The notes: a model not told the origin generated them from the sequence alone. A DNA stretch of 64,000 nucleotides from Lasiodiplodia sp. COLG20 (GCA_009801085.1 VNWV01000008.1:868001-932000); one strand, 5' to 3'; shown: positions 35,013 through 47,384, counted from the stretch's first letter. Numbers and translations are program-made.

Positions 35013-37800
35013 CTAGTAGTAGATCTTGGGCTCGGCAATCGGAACCTCTGCCTCGGGATCCCAGACAAGCTTGTTCTTCTCGTCGAAATGAGCCGCCACG
35101 TCGGTGATAGCGATGATCTTGCCCGTGTCTTGTACCTCCTGGCGGGAGCACCCGGCCGAGTCACGCGGGATCCAAAGCATCGGAGGCTCCGATGTGACGG
35201 ACGGGTGGAAGAAGGCGTCGCGCTCCACCTCAGGGGCATACAGTGCGTCGGGATCAGCAAAGTTGCGGGGGACCATGCGGCGCATGGTCGGGTAGTCGGT
35301 GTAGATGTCGGGTCGCAGGAACTTCTTGATCATGCCCGGCTTCTCGTGCGGGGCCACGCGCGGGTCAAGGTAGCCGTCTTCGGTAGCGCCTGCCTTTTCG
35401 AAGCCCTCGGTCGGCGCGTCGGCCCGCTCGCTAGGAGGCAGGTCGGACTCGGCCGCGAGCAGGCGACGCTCCTCTTCTTGAAGACTCTTAGGCAGATACT
35501 TGAGAAGAGGGTCGAGAGCCGCATTAAGAGAGGCGTGGTACAGGACCGTGAAGATCAAAAGGACGATCATCAGGATGAATGGTCCCAAAGCACTCCGGTC
35601 ACCCAGCTGAATGGCGAAGAGACCGATAAGGCAGCCTTCGGCGATGTAGAGACCGACGAAGAGCTGCTGGAGAGCACGTGGGTAGACAAGGCCCTTGGTG
35701 TCGACGTCGATGTCATACACGAAGAGTAGGTTGTATCGGTAGGCGAAGTAGAAGAACCACATGCCGATTCCGGCAAAGAGGAGGACCAGCGGAGCAATGC
35801 AAGCGTAGCAAATTGCTTGTAAAAGTCAGTAAAAGAAGAGGCACATTATGGAATCTAACTTACCAATGACGAACAAGTTCGTGTAGACGGGGAAAACAGT
35901 GCCCCAGCCAAGGCCGGAGAGAGAGATCCACCGTTTGTACATCTTCCGAGGGGTGGAATCGAGGATCTTGCTAAGGACCTTTGCGATGACCAAACCGACG
36001 AGACCAACGAGCAAACCGGAGACAACACCCAGGCCCTGCAGAACGAAGTAAGACAGGTAGAAACCAGATGCCGTGGGAATCGTAGTTGCAAGCTTGCTCG
36101 GGATGCCGGTAGGGTTTTCGATGATATCACCGACAGCTGAAGCAGCGGCAGATCCAAGAGTAGCCACGAGGAAGACTTGGACGACCTGGAAGGCAAAATA
36201 GTAATTCTGAACAGTCAGTTCGACGGCCGACCTGGTGGGATCGCCGCTAAGCTTCGCCATCATGCGGAGAATGATGGGCAACAAAGACATCAGTACCGCC
36301 AGGAGAATGACAGGCAGAAGTCCAGTGACAACACCCCTGACAGCGGAAGGAATGTCGTTGATGAAGCTCAAGGCCGGAATGATGCAGGTGAGGTTTTGGA
36401 CGTTTGAGATGGCACCAACGAAAGCCACGGGGATAGACCAGAAGACAACCAGAGCAGTGACGAAAGCCGTGGTAGCAAGCACACGCATGACACGCTCCCA
36501 CCACTTGATGCGCAAGTTGCTCCAGATGACCTCGGTGGGAGTAATACCGATGTAGCGGGGGGCCATGTGCAGGGCTTGGTGGTGCGTAAGACTCTGGAAA
36601 GCGGCTTGGGCCTCAGAGATGCTGTCGAACTCGACAAACACAGAGCTGATCTTCTTAGCGTCGGCAGCACGGTGTTTGGCCTGCTCCTTCTCGATTTCCG
36701 GGATCAGCTTCGCCAGCTGGGTACGAGACCAATCAATCGTGTCGACCTTCTTGCCAATGAGGGGTTTCAGACGGTGCGTCGGGCGATCCTTGGCCCTGAT
36801 CCAGCGAGCAGCCACGGAGCCAGACTCGGTGCTGCCTTGGCCATTGATCTCGGTCAACTCCTCCTCGCGAGCGTTGCCTGTTCCATCAGCCTTGAGCTTA
36901 GCCGCATTGACGAGCTTGCACAGCTTGGTCTCAGCTCCCTCAAGTTTCATGGCAATAGCATCACGTTCCTGGACCTTCTCCTCAAGCTCTGAAGTATCGG
37001 TGGGAAGCCAGACGCGCTTGACGTGGTCTCCGAGAAGATCGCGCATCCTCGACTCGTGCAAGTAGTACTCCGGGACCGCAGTGAACAGAACGGTGCGGGA
37101 CGAGAGACGCTTAGCGTAGAGAGGAGACATGAGAAAGGCTTGGCGGAGGTTGATGTAGAAGATACTCTCGCGGGTTATCATGAACATGATGAAGCCTAAA
37201 CGGGGTTAGTCGCCTTCGACACAGGCTCCTGTAAGAACTGCACCACATACCAAAGAAGAGATAAGCGCACCCAGCGTGAGCAAAGTAACGCCAGTAGGTA
37301 CCAGAGACATTGGACAGGTTAAGGATGTCCAGCTGCTCTTGCTTGCCGCCACCCGTAATGTTCACCGGGAACAGGATGGGGATGCAGATGGCAGCGCCAA
37401 CGAAGCAGGAGATGACAGCCATCTTGAGCAGGCGCAGGAACAGAAAGCCATCGAGAGAGTGGTGGGTGAGAACATAGCTGTCGGGGATCTTGACGAAGGC
37501 GGCGATCCAGCTGAAGAGGCCCGGAGGTAATTGGGGCGATCGTTCACTCTCTTTCAATGTATTGAGAACGGAACGGGCCTGGTAATTGCGCACGAAGATG
37601 CGACGCAGGATCAGGAAGAGGGCGAGCCAGATGACAGCGTAGACAGCGACCGGCGCAAGCGTGGAAAGGAGGCGGGAGGCGGAGACGGCCTCGGTCTCCT
37701 GCGAGGAACCGATGTTCTCATCTGAGCCCTGTAGTGATGTCGTAAGAATCTTGTTGGCGCATTGTCTAATGCTGTCGCGCTTCGCGAACAGGTGCGGCAT
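35013..37800 (-). CDS. CSC1/OSCA/TMEM63-family stress-gated cation channel (RSN1/DUF221 type)
   Basis: Three exons (37251-37800, 35864-37195, 35013-35815; introns 55 and 48 nt) encode 894 residues. The order is typical of the family. Transmembrane helix 0 and two further N-terminal helices (VAVYAVIWLALFLILRRIF, LLKMAVISCFVGAAICIPIL, AYLFFG-FIMFMITRE) come first. Next is a long cytosolic RRM-like loop (SRTVLFTAVPEYYL..., SSVFVEFDSISEAQAAFQ). The multi-helix pore region follows (RVLATTAFVTALVVFWSIPVAFV, GLLPVILLAVLMSLLPIILRMMAKLSG, NYYFAFQVVQVFLVATLGSA, FYLSYFVLQGLGVVSGLLVGL), then a cytosolic acidic tail. These are calcium-permeable channels opened by membrane tension or hyperosmotic shock. 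Start is the ATG of MPHLFAKRD. The fungal subtype (Csc1, Rsn1 or Phm7) is not resolved. Confidence 0.92.
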
Positions 37801-40800
37801 GGAGGCGGTGGAGAAGGATGCGGAGTGCGCACAGCGCGGGGGGACGAAATGTGGTGTAAACAAGATCAGAGGGAGAGATAAAACATACGTTTTGGACACT
37901 GCACGAGTTTCCCATGGTGTCGTCGGAATGCGTCAGACCTTGGCTGGCGTAGCGGACCCACCGTGCCTGCCGCGCGCGTTGAGTTTTGTGGGATTTGTGG
38001 GCTCGGCGTTGGAAGGTTGGGCAGGGCGAAAGACGAGAGGCTGGCGGTTACAGAGCACCAGGGGGGCCTGGTCTTGGGCTGGCTGGTGTTTTAAGTGTCA
38101 GGTCGCGAGCACCACTAATCGCGCCTCCCGAAGACTCTGACGGCACTGGCAAAAAGAAGAATGGACAGGCGAGCACCGGGGCCAGCGAGCGATCGTGCGG
38201 TCGTCCGAGGTAGCGCGCGTGGAGGAACGATAAACACTCTGGGCCGCGCTTCTTAAGACCAATCTCCCCAGGAACAGCGATCCTGTCGTCATATGCCGTC
38301 CCTTGCGTTGCCAGACAGGCAGGCCGCGCACTCACCGGCCTCACGCCAATGGCTGTCGCACGGCGCCAGCTCCAGAGAGCTTGCGCAACAACCCATGCGC
38401 TAGGCGCTCAATCAATCTGACCCACTCGGATCCTGGTCCAGCTGAGCGACGCAGATTCTGCCACACACCCAAGTTCGTGGCTGGAGCGCCCAGCCACGCC
38501 GTCTTGGCCCAGTTTTGATCAGAGCCGCTAGCTGGCCCACGCGCGCGCCAACATGTCGTGGCCGCTCCTCCCACCATCGTGCTGAGCGCTGCAACCAGAG
38601 GCCCTCAGCGTGCAGCGGGTGTGACGTCTGTCGTCCTCCCGAGGAGCCGGTCCACATGCCAGTGTGCCATGCGGCCTGTGCCAGACCCTGGAGCCATCGC
38701 TTCCATGGTCCTCGGCATGAGCCGGCGTGCCTCGTCGCCTGCAGACCCCAGAATCTCTTGCAATACGAACAGGTTACTGGGCGCCTGAACGTCCTTATAG
38801 GTAAAAGTGATAAGAACGGGCCATTCCAAGATTTTTATCCTCTCCACTGCATGGTAAGAACTCAAGGTGGCGAACACGCGAGACCGCTTGCACCATCCCA
38901 ACCAGCCAGACTATTGACGGGAGCGTAGCCGCCCCCATCAACGCCGGAAGGAGCGATGCGCTATCCTATATAGCTATCGCGGGTCAACCGGTGTGCAAAA
39001 GTCTGTGCGACGCAACGTGGACGGCCAAGCGGCCACGACATCGCGGCGGCACAGCCTCGGCTGACGCAGGACGGGACCTTGACTCGCATCATCCGTGATT
39101 GACACGCTCCGTCGCATCCTGCCCACCGCCCGTGGCCCGATCACTGACCCTGGAAATTACAAACAGCTACCGTCGATTCACCAGGACCTCGTTGCCAACC
39201 CGCTGTATCAGCCACAGCCTACATATGCGCCTCGGGCCTAGAATCAATTAGACCGCCAGAGACTTTCTCAACACCATGGGATTGGAATTTTCTCAGCTGA
39301 GACTGTGCGCTGCACTTGCGCTGAGCCGGGTCGTGCGTGGATCGGAAAATGCAGGATCAGATCTGCTCACAAGCGAGGGGAGAGACGCCAGCGGCGTTCG
39401 TTGACATCATTGGAGCGATGCGCGCGACCTTCCTGCCATCGTTGTTATTGCTGATAACAGCTTGAAGAGACGGCGTGCATTGTGCCGAGGAGTCTCCTCC
39501 GGCAGGCCGCATTGTCAGGCCACACACAACCCCGCCTCAACTCTTGCGATCAAGGTTGAGCTTTTTTGTACAAGGCCCGCACCACATCCTGACCGCCAAA
39601 GGCTTGTGGTTAGTCCGAGAATGCTCGATGCATGCCAATAGTCCGTCGTCGCTAAGGTCATTGATGCCGTTGATCGCTTCGAGACTACTGGACGACTAGC
39701 AAAAGTTGGCAAGTCACGCCGGAATTCCAAGTTCCATGCACAGCGGAGAGGTGCCGACTCGAGCACACGTAACCAGATGGAAAGACGTGGTTGGGACGGT
39801 GGTTCCACGACGGCCTTTAAGTGAGATGGGCTCCCGCGTATCGCTGCAAGCGGTTAACAAAACAAGGGAGCTTTCCTGTTTACTAGCCTGCTTGTCGCAT
39901 CACGCGAACGCACCGATGAGGCTACCTACTTGCAGAGGTGTCACCGCCTGTCAGAGGTAGAGGTGGTCCGTGGTCTTTCGACACCAAGTCTCCACGTCGC
40001 CCAATAAGCGATCGGCGCTCTCATGGCCTTGTGGAGTGCGTGGCCTTCTCGAAAGACTGGGTGCAGCATACGGGCGAAGCCTTCTTCAAGGAGTGCAGGA
40101 GATATATGAGCGCGCCCATCAGGAGTGATTTTCATGCGTGAGTGGAGCGCTCTGAGCCACTCTCGCGTATGGATTGGTCAATTCCCTGTCACGGCCCCCG
40201 AGTCAGTGCGATACGGGGAACAACCTCATGCGGTACTCAGGCCAGAAACCCTCAAGTTAGAAGCACCCAAGAGACGTGTTTGAGAGTCTGTTTGCGCGAC
40301 TCGCTTCCCATGCATTTGTCCAAGTGCTTTCTGCGAGCGTAGATTACGCATGGAAGCAATCTATCTCGCGAATCTGCCAAGTATCGCACCAAATCGACGT
40401 TCATAAAGCGTCAAACACAAGGCGTCCACATGGCAGCCTGATAGCTCCAACAGTTGAAAAAGTATGATACGACAGTACCACCTAGTCAGAGCTATACGGT
40501 TTACTCTTTCAGTAGTTGAGAGACTCGAACGTTTGCACGAATGTTCAATGTGCATGTCGCACCCTCTAACCGCGCATATCGGGAGCTGATTCTGTATCGT
40601 TGACGGCGTAGAGCGAGGCGGTTTTAGGGCCACCATACGTGCTACCTGAGAAACAGAACGAATTCTATCTAATGTCATGCGACTTGGTTCAGAACAGCGG
40701 GTGGAAATCAGCAAGGACGAAGGCAGGATCGTCTGCAAACATGCACAAACGCATGAAGCCGGCCAAGTCGTGCGAAATGAGCAGTCGTACACGGCAAGGG

Positions 40801-41180
40801 CGGTACAGGAAACAGTAGCAAGAGATTGTTTTCGTTGTAGTTTAGACCCAACCGCCAACCGTAGCCCACCCAGAAAATTACCTAAGTACCTCCCTCCGTC
40901 CCAAACCAAATGCCCCCCCGCTCCACATCCCAAAACCCAATGCACGACGAAAAAGAGAAATAAGCGTCCAACGGTGCCTAGCGTGCCATCACGCAGAGCC
41001 CTAGCCTCTGCGGGAAGGCGCATCGCATATCCAACGGTTGCAATTTCCCCCAACGCCACCATGAGGAGTAAGAAACGGTGTCAAGAGAGTCTGATCAGCA
41101 GCTAGGCACGAGGAGGCGCCGAGATACGGTTTCGACGACGAGACGCCGCCTCTTGTTCAGTTTCCTGTTTTGTTCTGCGC
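37801..41180. other. Gene-free spacer, 3.4 kb
   Basis: Upstream of the CSC1 gene and downstream of the small gene at 41181. Chance frames are numerous. The longest, about 230 codons on the minus strand at 40361-41062, has an odd composition and no motif. Nothing supportable was found. Confidence 0.45.
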
Positions 41181-41561
41181 TCATGCGGAACGAGCCAGGC
41201 GGCTCTGCTCTACCAGCCTCTCCCTGCGGCGACGCCTCCTCTCGATGGGGATCTTCTGGTCCTTGAGCTCCTTGGTAATCATCTCGCCCATCTCGGCCTC
41301 GACGTCGTCGAGCAGCGAGCGCATGGCCTCCTCGCGGGATTCGCACGGCTCGCTGCAGCTGAGGATCAGGGCGCGTGCGTCGTGGGGAAAGGTGACCAGG
41401 TAGGCCCAGTTTTGCTGCATGACGAGCTCGGAGCCGTCCAGCTCCTGCGAGGTAAGGACCTCGAAAAGCTTGTGCTCCTTGTACAGCACGCGGGCGTTGG
41501 CGAGCACCTGGGCTCGCATGGCCGATATGGCGCTCTCGTTGTCGACCGGGTGATGGTTCAT
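41181..41561 (-). CDS. Small helical protein with basic C-terminus, unknown function
   Basis: An intron-less 126-residue frame opening with ATG (MNHHPVDNESAISAMRAQVLANARVLYKEHK...). The sequence looks like a folded small domain: an N-terminal amphipathic helix, a central strand-like stretch (WAYLVTFPHDARALILSCSEPCESREEAMRSLL), and a charged helix running into an Arg cluster (IERRRRRRERLVEQSR). No targeting signal. I recall similar unannotated small fungal proteins but cannot name a family. Its third-position GC and even amino-acid usage distinguish it from the surrounding chance frames. Confidence 0.62.
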   Translation of the reverse strand: MNHHPVDNESAISAMRAQVLANARVLYKEHKLFEVLTSQELDGSELVMQQNWAYLVTFPHDARALILSCSEPCESREEAMRSLLDDVEAEMGEMITKELKDQKIPIERRRRRRERLVEQSRLARSA

Positions 41562-42272
41562 GTTTGTGACGGGCGCGGGCGTCTCGAGACGTCGGGATCA
41601 AGCTTTGCGGGTGCGGGTGCGGGCCTTGCTGGCCTGGGGCTCGGAATGTCAGACGGCTGTGGTCCCGGATTGGGGCGCGACCCGGGTGGGTGGGTTCTGG
41701 AGGGGCGCAGGACGAACGGCGGCGGCTCTGATTGCCTTGCGGCGCAGGGGGGCGCGGCGGACGGCAGGCGGTTTGCGGCTGGCTCCAGACGGCACGTCTA
41801 GCAGCAGGGTCGGCGTGTCAATAGGCTGGCAGCTAAGGCGGATGCGACGCAGGCGTGAACTCCGTGGGTGTGTCGGGCGCTGACGGCGAAGGCCCCTGGC
41901 TGTAACGGGCGCCCCACTTCGGCTCGCCTCCGAGCTGCTCTCAGCCGCTCGTCTTCAACACCACGCGCTTCGCTCCGACAGGGCTCTCACGCTTAGCGAG
42001 CAACTCTGCTGCACGAGGAGCCACCGGCGCAGACATTGCGCGTCTCGACGCCATGGCCCACGCAACCTGCGCGCGTCATCGCGCCCGCGGGGTCCGCGCC
42101 GGCATTGCCTACCGCCTGCCCAGCTCGTCGTTGGCGCCGTCGTCGCGCCTGCAGCGCGGCCAATGAAGCTCCTGCTGCCGCTGCGACGTACCTGATGGTC
42201 TTGTCTCCGCTTCCGCCCTGTGGCCCCGGCGAGCCACGGTTCCGGATCTAAGCAGTCGATCTGCTGCCGCCT

Positions 42273-42278
42273 TATAAG
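42273..42278 (+). promoter_or_regulatory. Candidate TATA element of the aspartic protease gene
   Basis: TTATAA about 225 bases before the start codon, followed by a pyrimidine-rich leader up to the ATG at 42503. A second AT-rich hexamer (TTATAA) near 42418 is an alternative. Confidence 0.35.
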
Positions 42279-42502
42279 ACTTCTCATCTGCATCCCGTCT
42301 TGGCTACCAAGAGGTGTTTCTTTCTTAGATTTCACTTTCAGTTCTGTCTTCGCCTTCGCCGTTGTTCTCTTCGTAGTGCGTACCTATCGTGGGTCTCGCG
42401 CTTGTCTCTGGAAGACTTTATAATTCCCCGTACTTTCTTTCCTCGTCCACCGTCCCCTCTTTCCACTTCGTTCCCCACGCCTGCCGGTCAAGCGTTTTCA
42501 TA

Positions 42503-43859
42503 ATGCACTCCCTCCGTGTCATTGTCCTTCTTGTCGCTCTCTTGGCGGCCGTCGTCCTCGCACGGCCCGCCCCGACCAAGACCACCAAGACCCTTGGAAA
42601 GCGCTCGTTTAAGGTTCCCCGTAACCTTAACCCCAAGATCAAGAGGAAGGATGGTGCCGTGGCCATGCGCAAGGCCATGCGCAAGTACGGCTTCAAAGCC
42701 CACAGGGCTGGCGGCGCCTCCGCTGCCGCTGCGACCCCTGCCGCCAACACTACCAACGAGAGCGGTGAAGTCGCCGCGAACCCCGAGGAGAACGAGGCCC
42801 TCTTCCTGTCTCCCGTGAAGATCGGCGGCCAGACCCTCAACCTGGACTTCGACTCTGGCAGCAGTGACCTCTGGGTCTTCAGCACCCAGCTTTCGCAGCG
42901 TGCCATTGGCGGCCATACTGCTTTCGATTCCTCCAAGAGCACTACCTTCGAGGCCATGGATGGTGCCAGTTTCCTCATCACCTACGGCGATGGTAGCGGT
43001 GCCGCCGGCAATGTTGGCCTCGACACCGTTGACATTGGTGGCGCTACTGTCACCAAGCAGGCCATTGAGATGGCCACCGCTGTTTCCCAGTCGTTCATCG
43101 AGGACACCAACACTGATGGACTCGTGGGTCTTGCCTTCAGCAAGATCAACACCGTCAAGCCACAGCAGCAGAAGACCTTCTTCGACAACATCATGGCCGA
43201 CCTCGACCAGCCCGTCTTCACTGCCGACCTGACCAACGACACCACCGGCACCTATGAATTCGGCACCATCGACAACACCAAGTTCAAGGGCCAGCTGACT
43301 TACACTGCTGTGAACACCAGCCAAGGTTTCTGGCAGTTCCCGTCCAAGTCTTTCATGGTTGATGGCCAGACGATTGACAATCCTACTGCCAACGATGCCA
43401 TCGCTGGTAAGTGTCATACAAAGTACCCAAAGTTGTTCGACCCGATGCTGACATGTGACGACAGACACTGGTACCTCTCTGCTGCTCGTCGACGACAACG
43501 TTGCCGAGGCCTACTACAAGAAGGTCCAGGGCGCCGTCAACTCAGCTCAAGCTGGTGGCTTCATCTACCCCTGCGACGCCGCACTGCCCGATATCGCCGT
43601 CGCCATCGGTGACTACATGGCCAACATCCCTGGCGACCAGGTCACCTTCGCCGCTGTTGATGATGCGAACACTACTTGCTTCGGCGGCGTCCAGGGCAAC
43701 CAGGGCTCCAGCCTCCAGATCTATGGTGATACCATGTTCAAGGCTCAGTTCGGTAAGTCAAGTCCATTGCAGAAGTATCACAAAAAACTCGCCTGCTGAC
43801 TTTCTCCAGTTGTCTTCAACGGTGGCAACCAGTCCCTCGGCATGGCGCCCAAGGACTAA
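42503..43859 (+). CDS. Secreted aspartic endopeptidase (aspergillopepsin/penicillopepsin type, family A1)
   Basis: Three exons (42503-43406, 43465-43752, 43810-43859) encode 413 residues. Residues 1-20 are a signal peptide (MHSLRVIVLLVALLAAVVLA), followed by a basic propeptide with KR sites (LGKRSFKVPR, KIKRKDG). The mature enzyme starts roughly at residue 100. The active-site pair is Asp117, in DFDSGSSDLW, and Asp302, in DTGTSLL. The flap Tyr is in ITYGDGSGAAG. Two Cys residues late in the chain (FIYPCDAAL, NTTCFGGV) match the family disulphide. It would act as an acidic extracellular protease in nutrition or host interaction. The first triad is DSG instead of the usual DTG, a conservative change known in active relatives. 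Confidence 0.93.
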
Positions 43860-44281
43860 GCGAACGGTCTCTTTTGCGGCCCCCCGCGTTGTTCATAGCG
43901 CGTTGGTTCCAAAAAGCAGACGAGAAGCGAAGATACGACCTCTACTTCAAATTCCTACCATACTTCTTCAGGGCATTCTTCCGAGCGCAGGACAATCTTG
44001 GGGCTCTAATTACTTTCAGTACATAACAGCCCCTTTCACACATACGTGTCTGTTCAAAGCGTCCTAGCTACCAGAATCAAAACAAAGAAGACGAAAGCTA
44101 TATTAAAAAACACATAATGATTGCAAGCCTCGATTATGCCGTCGAGACTCTGCAGCAATTAACGTTCCACATCTACTGTCTCGATCACGGAAAAAGTGAA
44201 ACCACTTAAAGCGCCTTTTCTGCAAGGTAGCAGTGCACCAGATGTGCACCAGCTGAAACCTCAACTTGGCACTAAGATCTA

Positions 44282-44532
44282 CAGCCCCCTCTCGCAGCCG
44301 GTGGCTAGCGTGAATTTATTTTCGCTCATGCCATGGGCAGTTGAAGCTATCATCTGGATGTAAACGCGGAATTAATAATTATACATTCACGTCCGGACGA
44401 GAGCTTTAGCTACCCATATGTTCCTTTCCTTTTCCCTTAAAAAAAAAAAAAAAAAAGAACTGATGTGTACTTACGCTATGTTCTAAGGCCCTGCTATTCT
44501 TCGCGCTAGTCATCGGCTGCAGCACCCCTCTG
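44282..44532 (+). mobile_element. MITE copy 2, complete, 251 bp
   Basis: Flanked by TA on both sides (44280-44281 and 44533-44534). The left end reads CAGCCCCCTCTCGCAGCC and the right end, reverse complemented, CAGAGGGGTGCTGCAGCC, so the terminal repeats have diverged. The nested hairpin spans about 44332-44420 (CAGTTGAAGCTATCAT... against ...GTCCGGACGAGAGCTTTAGCT), and an 18-A run follows at about 44439-44456. No coding capacity. It sits in the convergent space between the aspartic protease and the gene ending at 44861. It is the most diverged of the two complete copies, hence probably the older insertion. Confidence 0.85.
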
Positions 44533-44860
44533 TACTATGTATATTCTAGGTGTGATACGACGCAGCATAAACGAACACTGCCACAGCAGGCGCACAACCT
44601 AAGCGCTTACATTCACCCGGGTCATGCATCGGCAATGAGAAGAAACCTCGCTTAGCCGCAGAGCAGCTAGGAGACCTAATCGCGCAATTTGTTTGAAAGC
44701 TCTACTACAGCAGGGTGCATACAGTTGTCCTAGCCCAAATACCGATTTTCTTCTTTTCCAATCATGTACCGCTGCATCCAGGACATCCAAAACACCTCCC
44801 ATGCCAAGAATAGTGTACAATGTTCCATACAAGGAACATGCTCTCTCCTTTCCCCGCTCA

Positions 44861-47251
44861 TCAACTACCCATTACCCCCTTCTCTTGATTGTCCCCCTGA
44901 GCATCCAGGCCCAGATCTCTCACGCCCGCTTCCAGCACGGCGACAGCCGCCGTGGTTGCCGTTGCGGTTGCACTCGATCCATTCTTCGTCGCTGCCGCCC
45001 CGCCCTTCTTCCCCCTCCTCTTCTTTCCGCCACCCCCTTCGCCAGCACCGACGCTCCGGGGCGCCTCCCTGACCCAGCGCGCGACCGCTTCCGCTCGCTC
45101 TGTCAGCATCGAATACTCCTTTACGTCATCCTGCATCCAGCTCTTCGGCTGTTCCGTCGCCTGCTGCTGCGGCAACGGCGACGACGACAACGATGAAGAA
45201 GTGACGTTGTTTTCGGCCTTTCCTCCACCATGGCCCTGACGACGGCAGCGCTGCTCGTGTGCTCGCACGGCGCGCTGGAAGGACTCCTCATCGACGACGC
45301 GCTCGTCAGCGAGCGCGTCCAGGATGGCCTCGTGTCTCTTGTGCTCACTGCTGTGGCCACGCTCTTGAGACAGCTGCTGCGTCGCGCGTTCCGGCTCCCG
45401 GTTGTCCTTCGCCGCCGACGTCGCCATCCCAGTGGTTTGGGTGAGTTCGGTAGTACTGCCGCCGCTGCTACCGCTTCCATTACTGCTGCTACTAGCATTA
45501 CTATTGCTGGACCTACTGCCTGGCAAAGGCGCAGGTCGGCACAGCTGGTCCCAGCTCTGGCCGAGGCCGACCCAGTTCTTGGCGCGGTGGAGGATTTCGA
45601 TCCAGTCAGCGCGGGCGGGTGAACGGGCAGCCAGGAAAATGGGGTAGCCGTCTGAGATGCGGACTATGCGGGAGACGTTGTAAGCATGTCGGCGGAGTTC
45701 GGTGGGGGGAGTCTGGATGAGGGCGTGGCAGAGGAGTAGCGAGTGGAGTGCGTCAGTCAGAAGGGGGTGGTATGTAACGGCTTCCTGGGACTCAGTGAAG
45801 GCGTTTATGGCCGGGTTGGAGCTAAGCGGTAGTGGTGGGTAAGGAGGAAGATCCGCGGGAGGCGTGCTGGAGAAGAGGGCGGAGACGGGGTGTATCGCTG
45901 GAGGGGATAAAGACCAAGTGCCGTTCCTATGAGAGTTGAGCTCGATTTCACGCTGATGCTTCACGAGAGCGTCGGGCGCCTGGCCATTCACTTCGGTATC
46001 AGAGTCTGTTAGTTCTTGTACACGCTTACGGTAGCTGGGCTCTGAGCTTTTGACCCCATTGGCGACGTCATTGACTTTGCGAAGGAAGCCTTCGGCGACG
46101 GCTGGATTGATGCCAGGCGTGTACTCAAAGCGAGCAAGAAAGGCAAGGTAGTCCCTTACGGCTCGTTTCGCATACGTCTTGACCAATTTTCTATTCTCAA
46201 GTCGCTTGCGATGCGCCTCTTTTTCCTCGGGAGACGGCGATGGCTGCTCGGCTTCTGGGTCAACCCCGTCTGTTTGCACCTTGTACTTCGCCTCAAAATC
46301 CTGCAGCCCGTCGAGCGCATCTGAGACGTACTGACAGGCGAGGGAGAGGTATACCCCGGCCCTGTGGAATAGGAGCTGCGTCTCTAGGCTGTTCGGCTGG
46401 TCCTCCTCTTTGACTGGCTGAACTCTCCACTCCCGCGGATTCGCGCGGCGAGCGTCAGCCTCCTCCCGTGCAGAGATCGCCAGCACCAGCTGGTCTCTCC
46501 CCGCTCTATGTTGTTGTTGCACGTATCGTGCGATCGACAGCCCATCCGTCAAGTCCCTTGCCGCGCCAATGTAGTCCTCCGTGAACAATCTCGTCAAGGC
46601 GCGGGTGCGCAGCGCGGAGCCGTCATTGGGGCGCTCGGAGATGATATGATCCAGGGGATCCAAAGGCGTGTACTCGGCCATCATGCGCGAGGGAATTTTC
46701 TCGTGAAAGAAATGCACGTACTTGGCGTCAGGGTCGGCGGCGCTGCGCTGCAGGACAAATTGGGCGACATCGTCCAAAGTGGAAGCCGACTGCATGGTAG
46801 CGACGCTCGCGGCGATCTCGTCCAGGTGGTATGCATGCGACAGCTTCTGAGTGGCCAGCTCGCGCATGCGGTACTTGCGCTCCCGGCTCAACTTTGTATT
46901 CTGACCACCGGCAACATAGCCCAACCCCAGCTGGGCGGCGCCGCCCAGGATGCCATTGGCAGCATTGGCCTGGCTGCTCAAGGCGGCGGAGGTGAGACCG
47001 GAGGTGGCGCGCACGGCGAGATTGGTGGCTTCGTCGACGGCCTTGCGGATCTTGACGAGGTCGTAAAATACGGCGGGGTCAATGGGGTGCGGGCGCGGTG
47101 CTTGGAAGTTGCTGTGGGCCAGCGACTCCAGGATCTCGGGCGGCAGCTGCAGCCATGGGCCGTGGAAGGCGGAGATGTAGCGCCAGTGCTTGTTTCTGCA
47201 GATAATCAGGGCCTGCTGCTTGGGACAGGCGGCCGGCTTGGATTTGGCCAT
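44861..47251 (-). CDS. Large fungal protein of unknown function (often labelled 'histidine kinase group protein')
   Basis: One uninterrupted frame of 796 residues from the ATG of MAKSKPAACPKQQALIICRNKHWRYISAFHGPWLQLPPEILESLAHSNF. The open frame continues further upstream, but only to a GTG. The N-terminal 150 residues (Cys/Trp-rich start, HPIDPAVFYDLVKIRKAVDEATNLAVRATSGL) are the conserved core as I recall it from other ascomycetes. The middle contains helical TPR-like segments (ALRTRALTRLFTEDYIGAARDLTDGLSIA; LLFHRAGVYLSLACQYVSDALDGL). The tail is Ser/Ala-rich with a Lys/Gly patch (GGGGKKRRGKKGG). The database label is historical: I see no kinase or phospho-acceptor domain. Function unknown. 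Confidence 0.82.
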   Translation of the reverse strand: MAKSKPAACPKQQALIICRNKHWRYISAFHGPWLQLPPEILESLAHSNFQAPRPHPIDPAVFYDLVKIRKAVDEATNLAVRATSGLTSAALSSQANAANGILGGAAQLGLGYVAGGQNTKLSRERKYRMRELATQKLSHAYHLDEIAASVATMQSASTLDDVAQFVLQRSAADPDAKYVHFFHEKIPSRMMAEYTPLDPLDHIISERPNDGSALRTRALTRLFTEDYIGAARDLTDGLSIARYVQQQHRAGRDQLVLAISAREEADARRANPREWRVQPVKEEDQPNSLETQLLFHRAGVYLSLACQYVSDALDGLQDFEAKYKVQTDGVDPEAEQPSPSPEEKEAHRKRLENRKLVKTYAKRAVRDYLAFLARFEYTPGINPAVAEGFLRKVNDVANGVKSSEPSYRKRVQELTDSDTEVNGQAPDALVKHQREIELNSHRNGTWSLSPPAIHPVSALFSSTPPADLPPYPPLPLSSNPAINAFTESQEAVTYHPLLTDALHSLLLCHALIQTPPTELRRHAYNVSRIVRISDGYPIFLAARSPARADWIEILHRAKNWVGLGQSWDQLCRPAPLPGSRSSNSNASSSSNGSGSSGGSTTELTQTTGMATSAAKDNREPERATQQLSQERGHSSEHKRHEAILDALADERVVDEESFQRAVRAHEQRCRRQGHGGGKAENNVTSSSLSSSPLPQQQATEQPKSWMQDDVKEYSMLTERAEAVARWVREAPRSVGAGEGGGGKKRRGKKGGAAATKNGSSATATATTAAVAVLEAGVRDLGLDAQGDNQEKGVMGS

Positions 47252-47384
47252 CTTTGGGCGATCGCGGGGAGATTCGAAACAGAGCTGGGCGGAGGAGCGC
47301 CGACGGGGGGCCGCTTGGCGGGCGGGCACAGGTGCGCGGCTTCAACATCCATTGTCCGGGAGCGGTGCGGAATGAGAGGTTGCA

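Noticed and set aside
40361..41062. 233-codon minus-strand open frame upstream of the small gene at 41181
   Set aside because: Its translation is a patchwork of Cys/Arg/Leu-rich segments with no domain, and there is a competing frame on the other strand. It looks like a chance frame.
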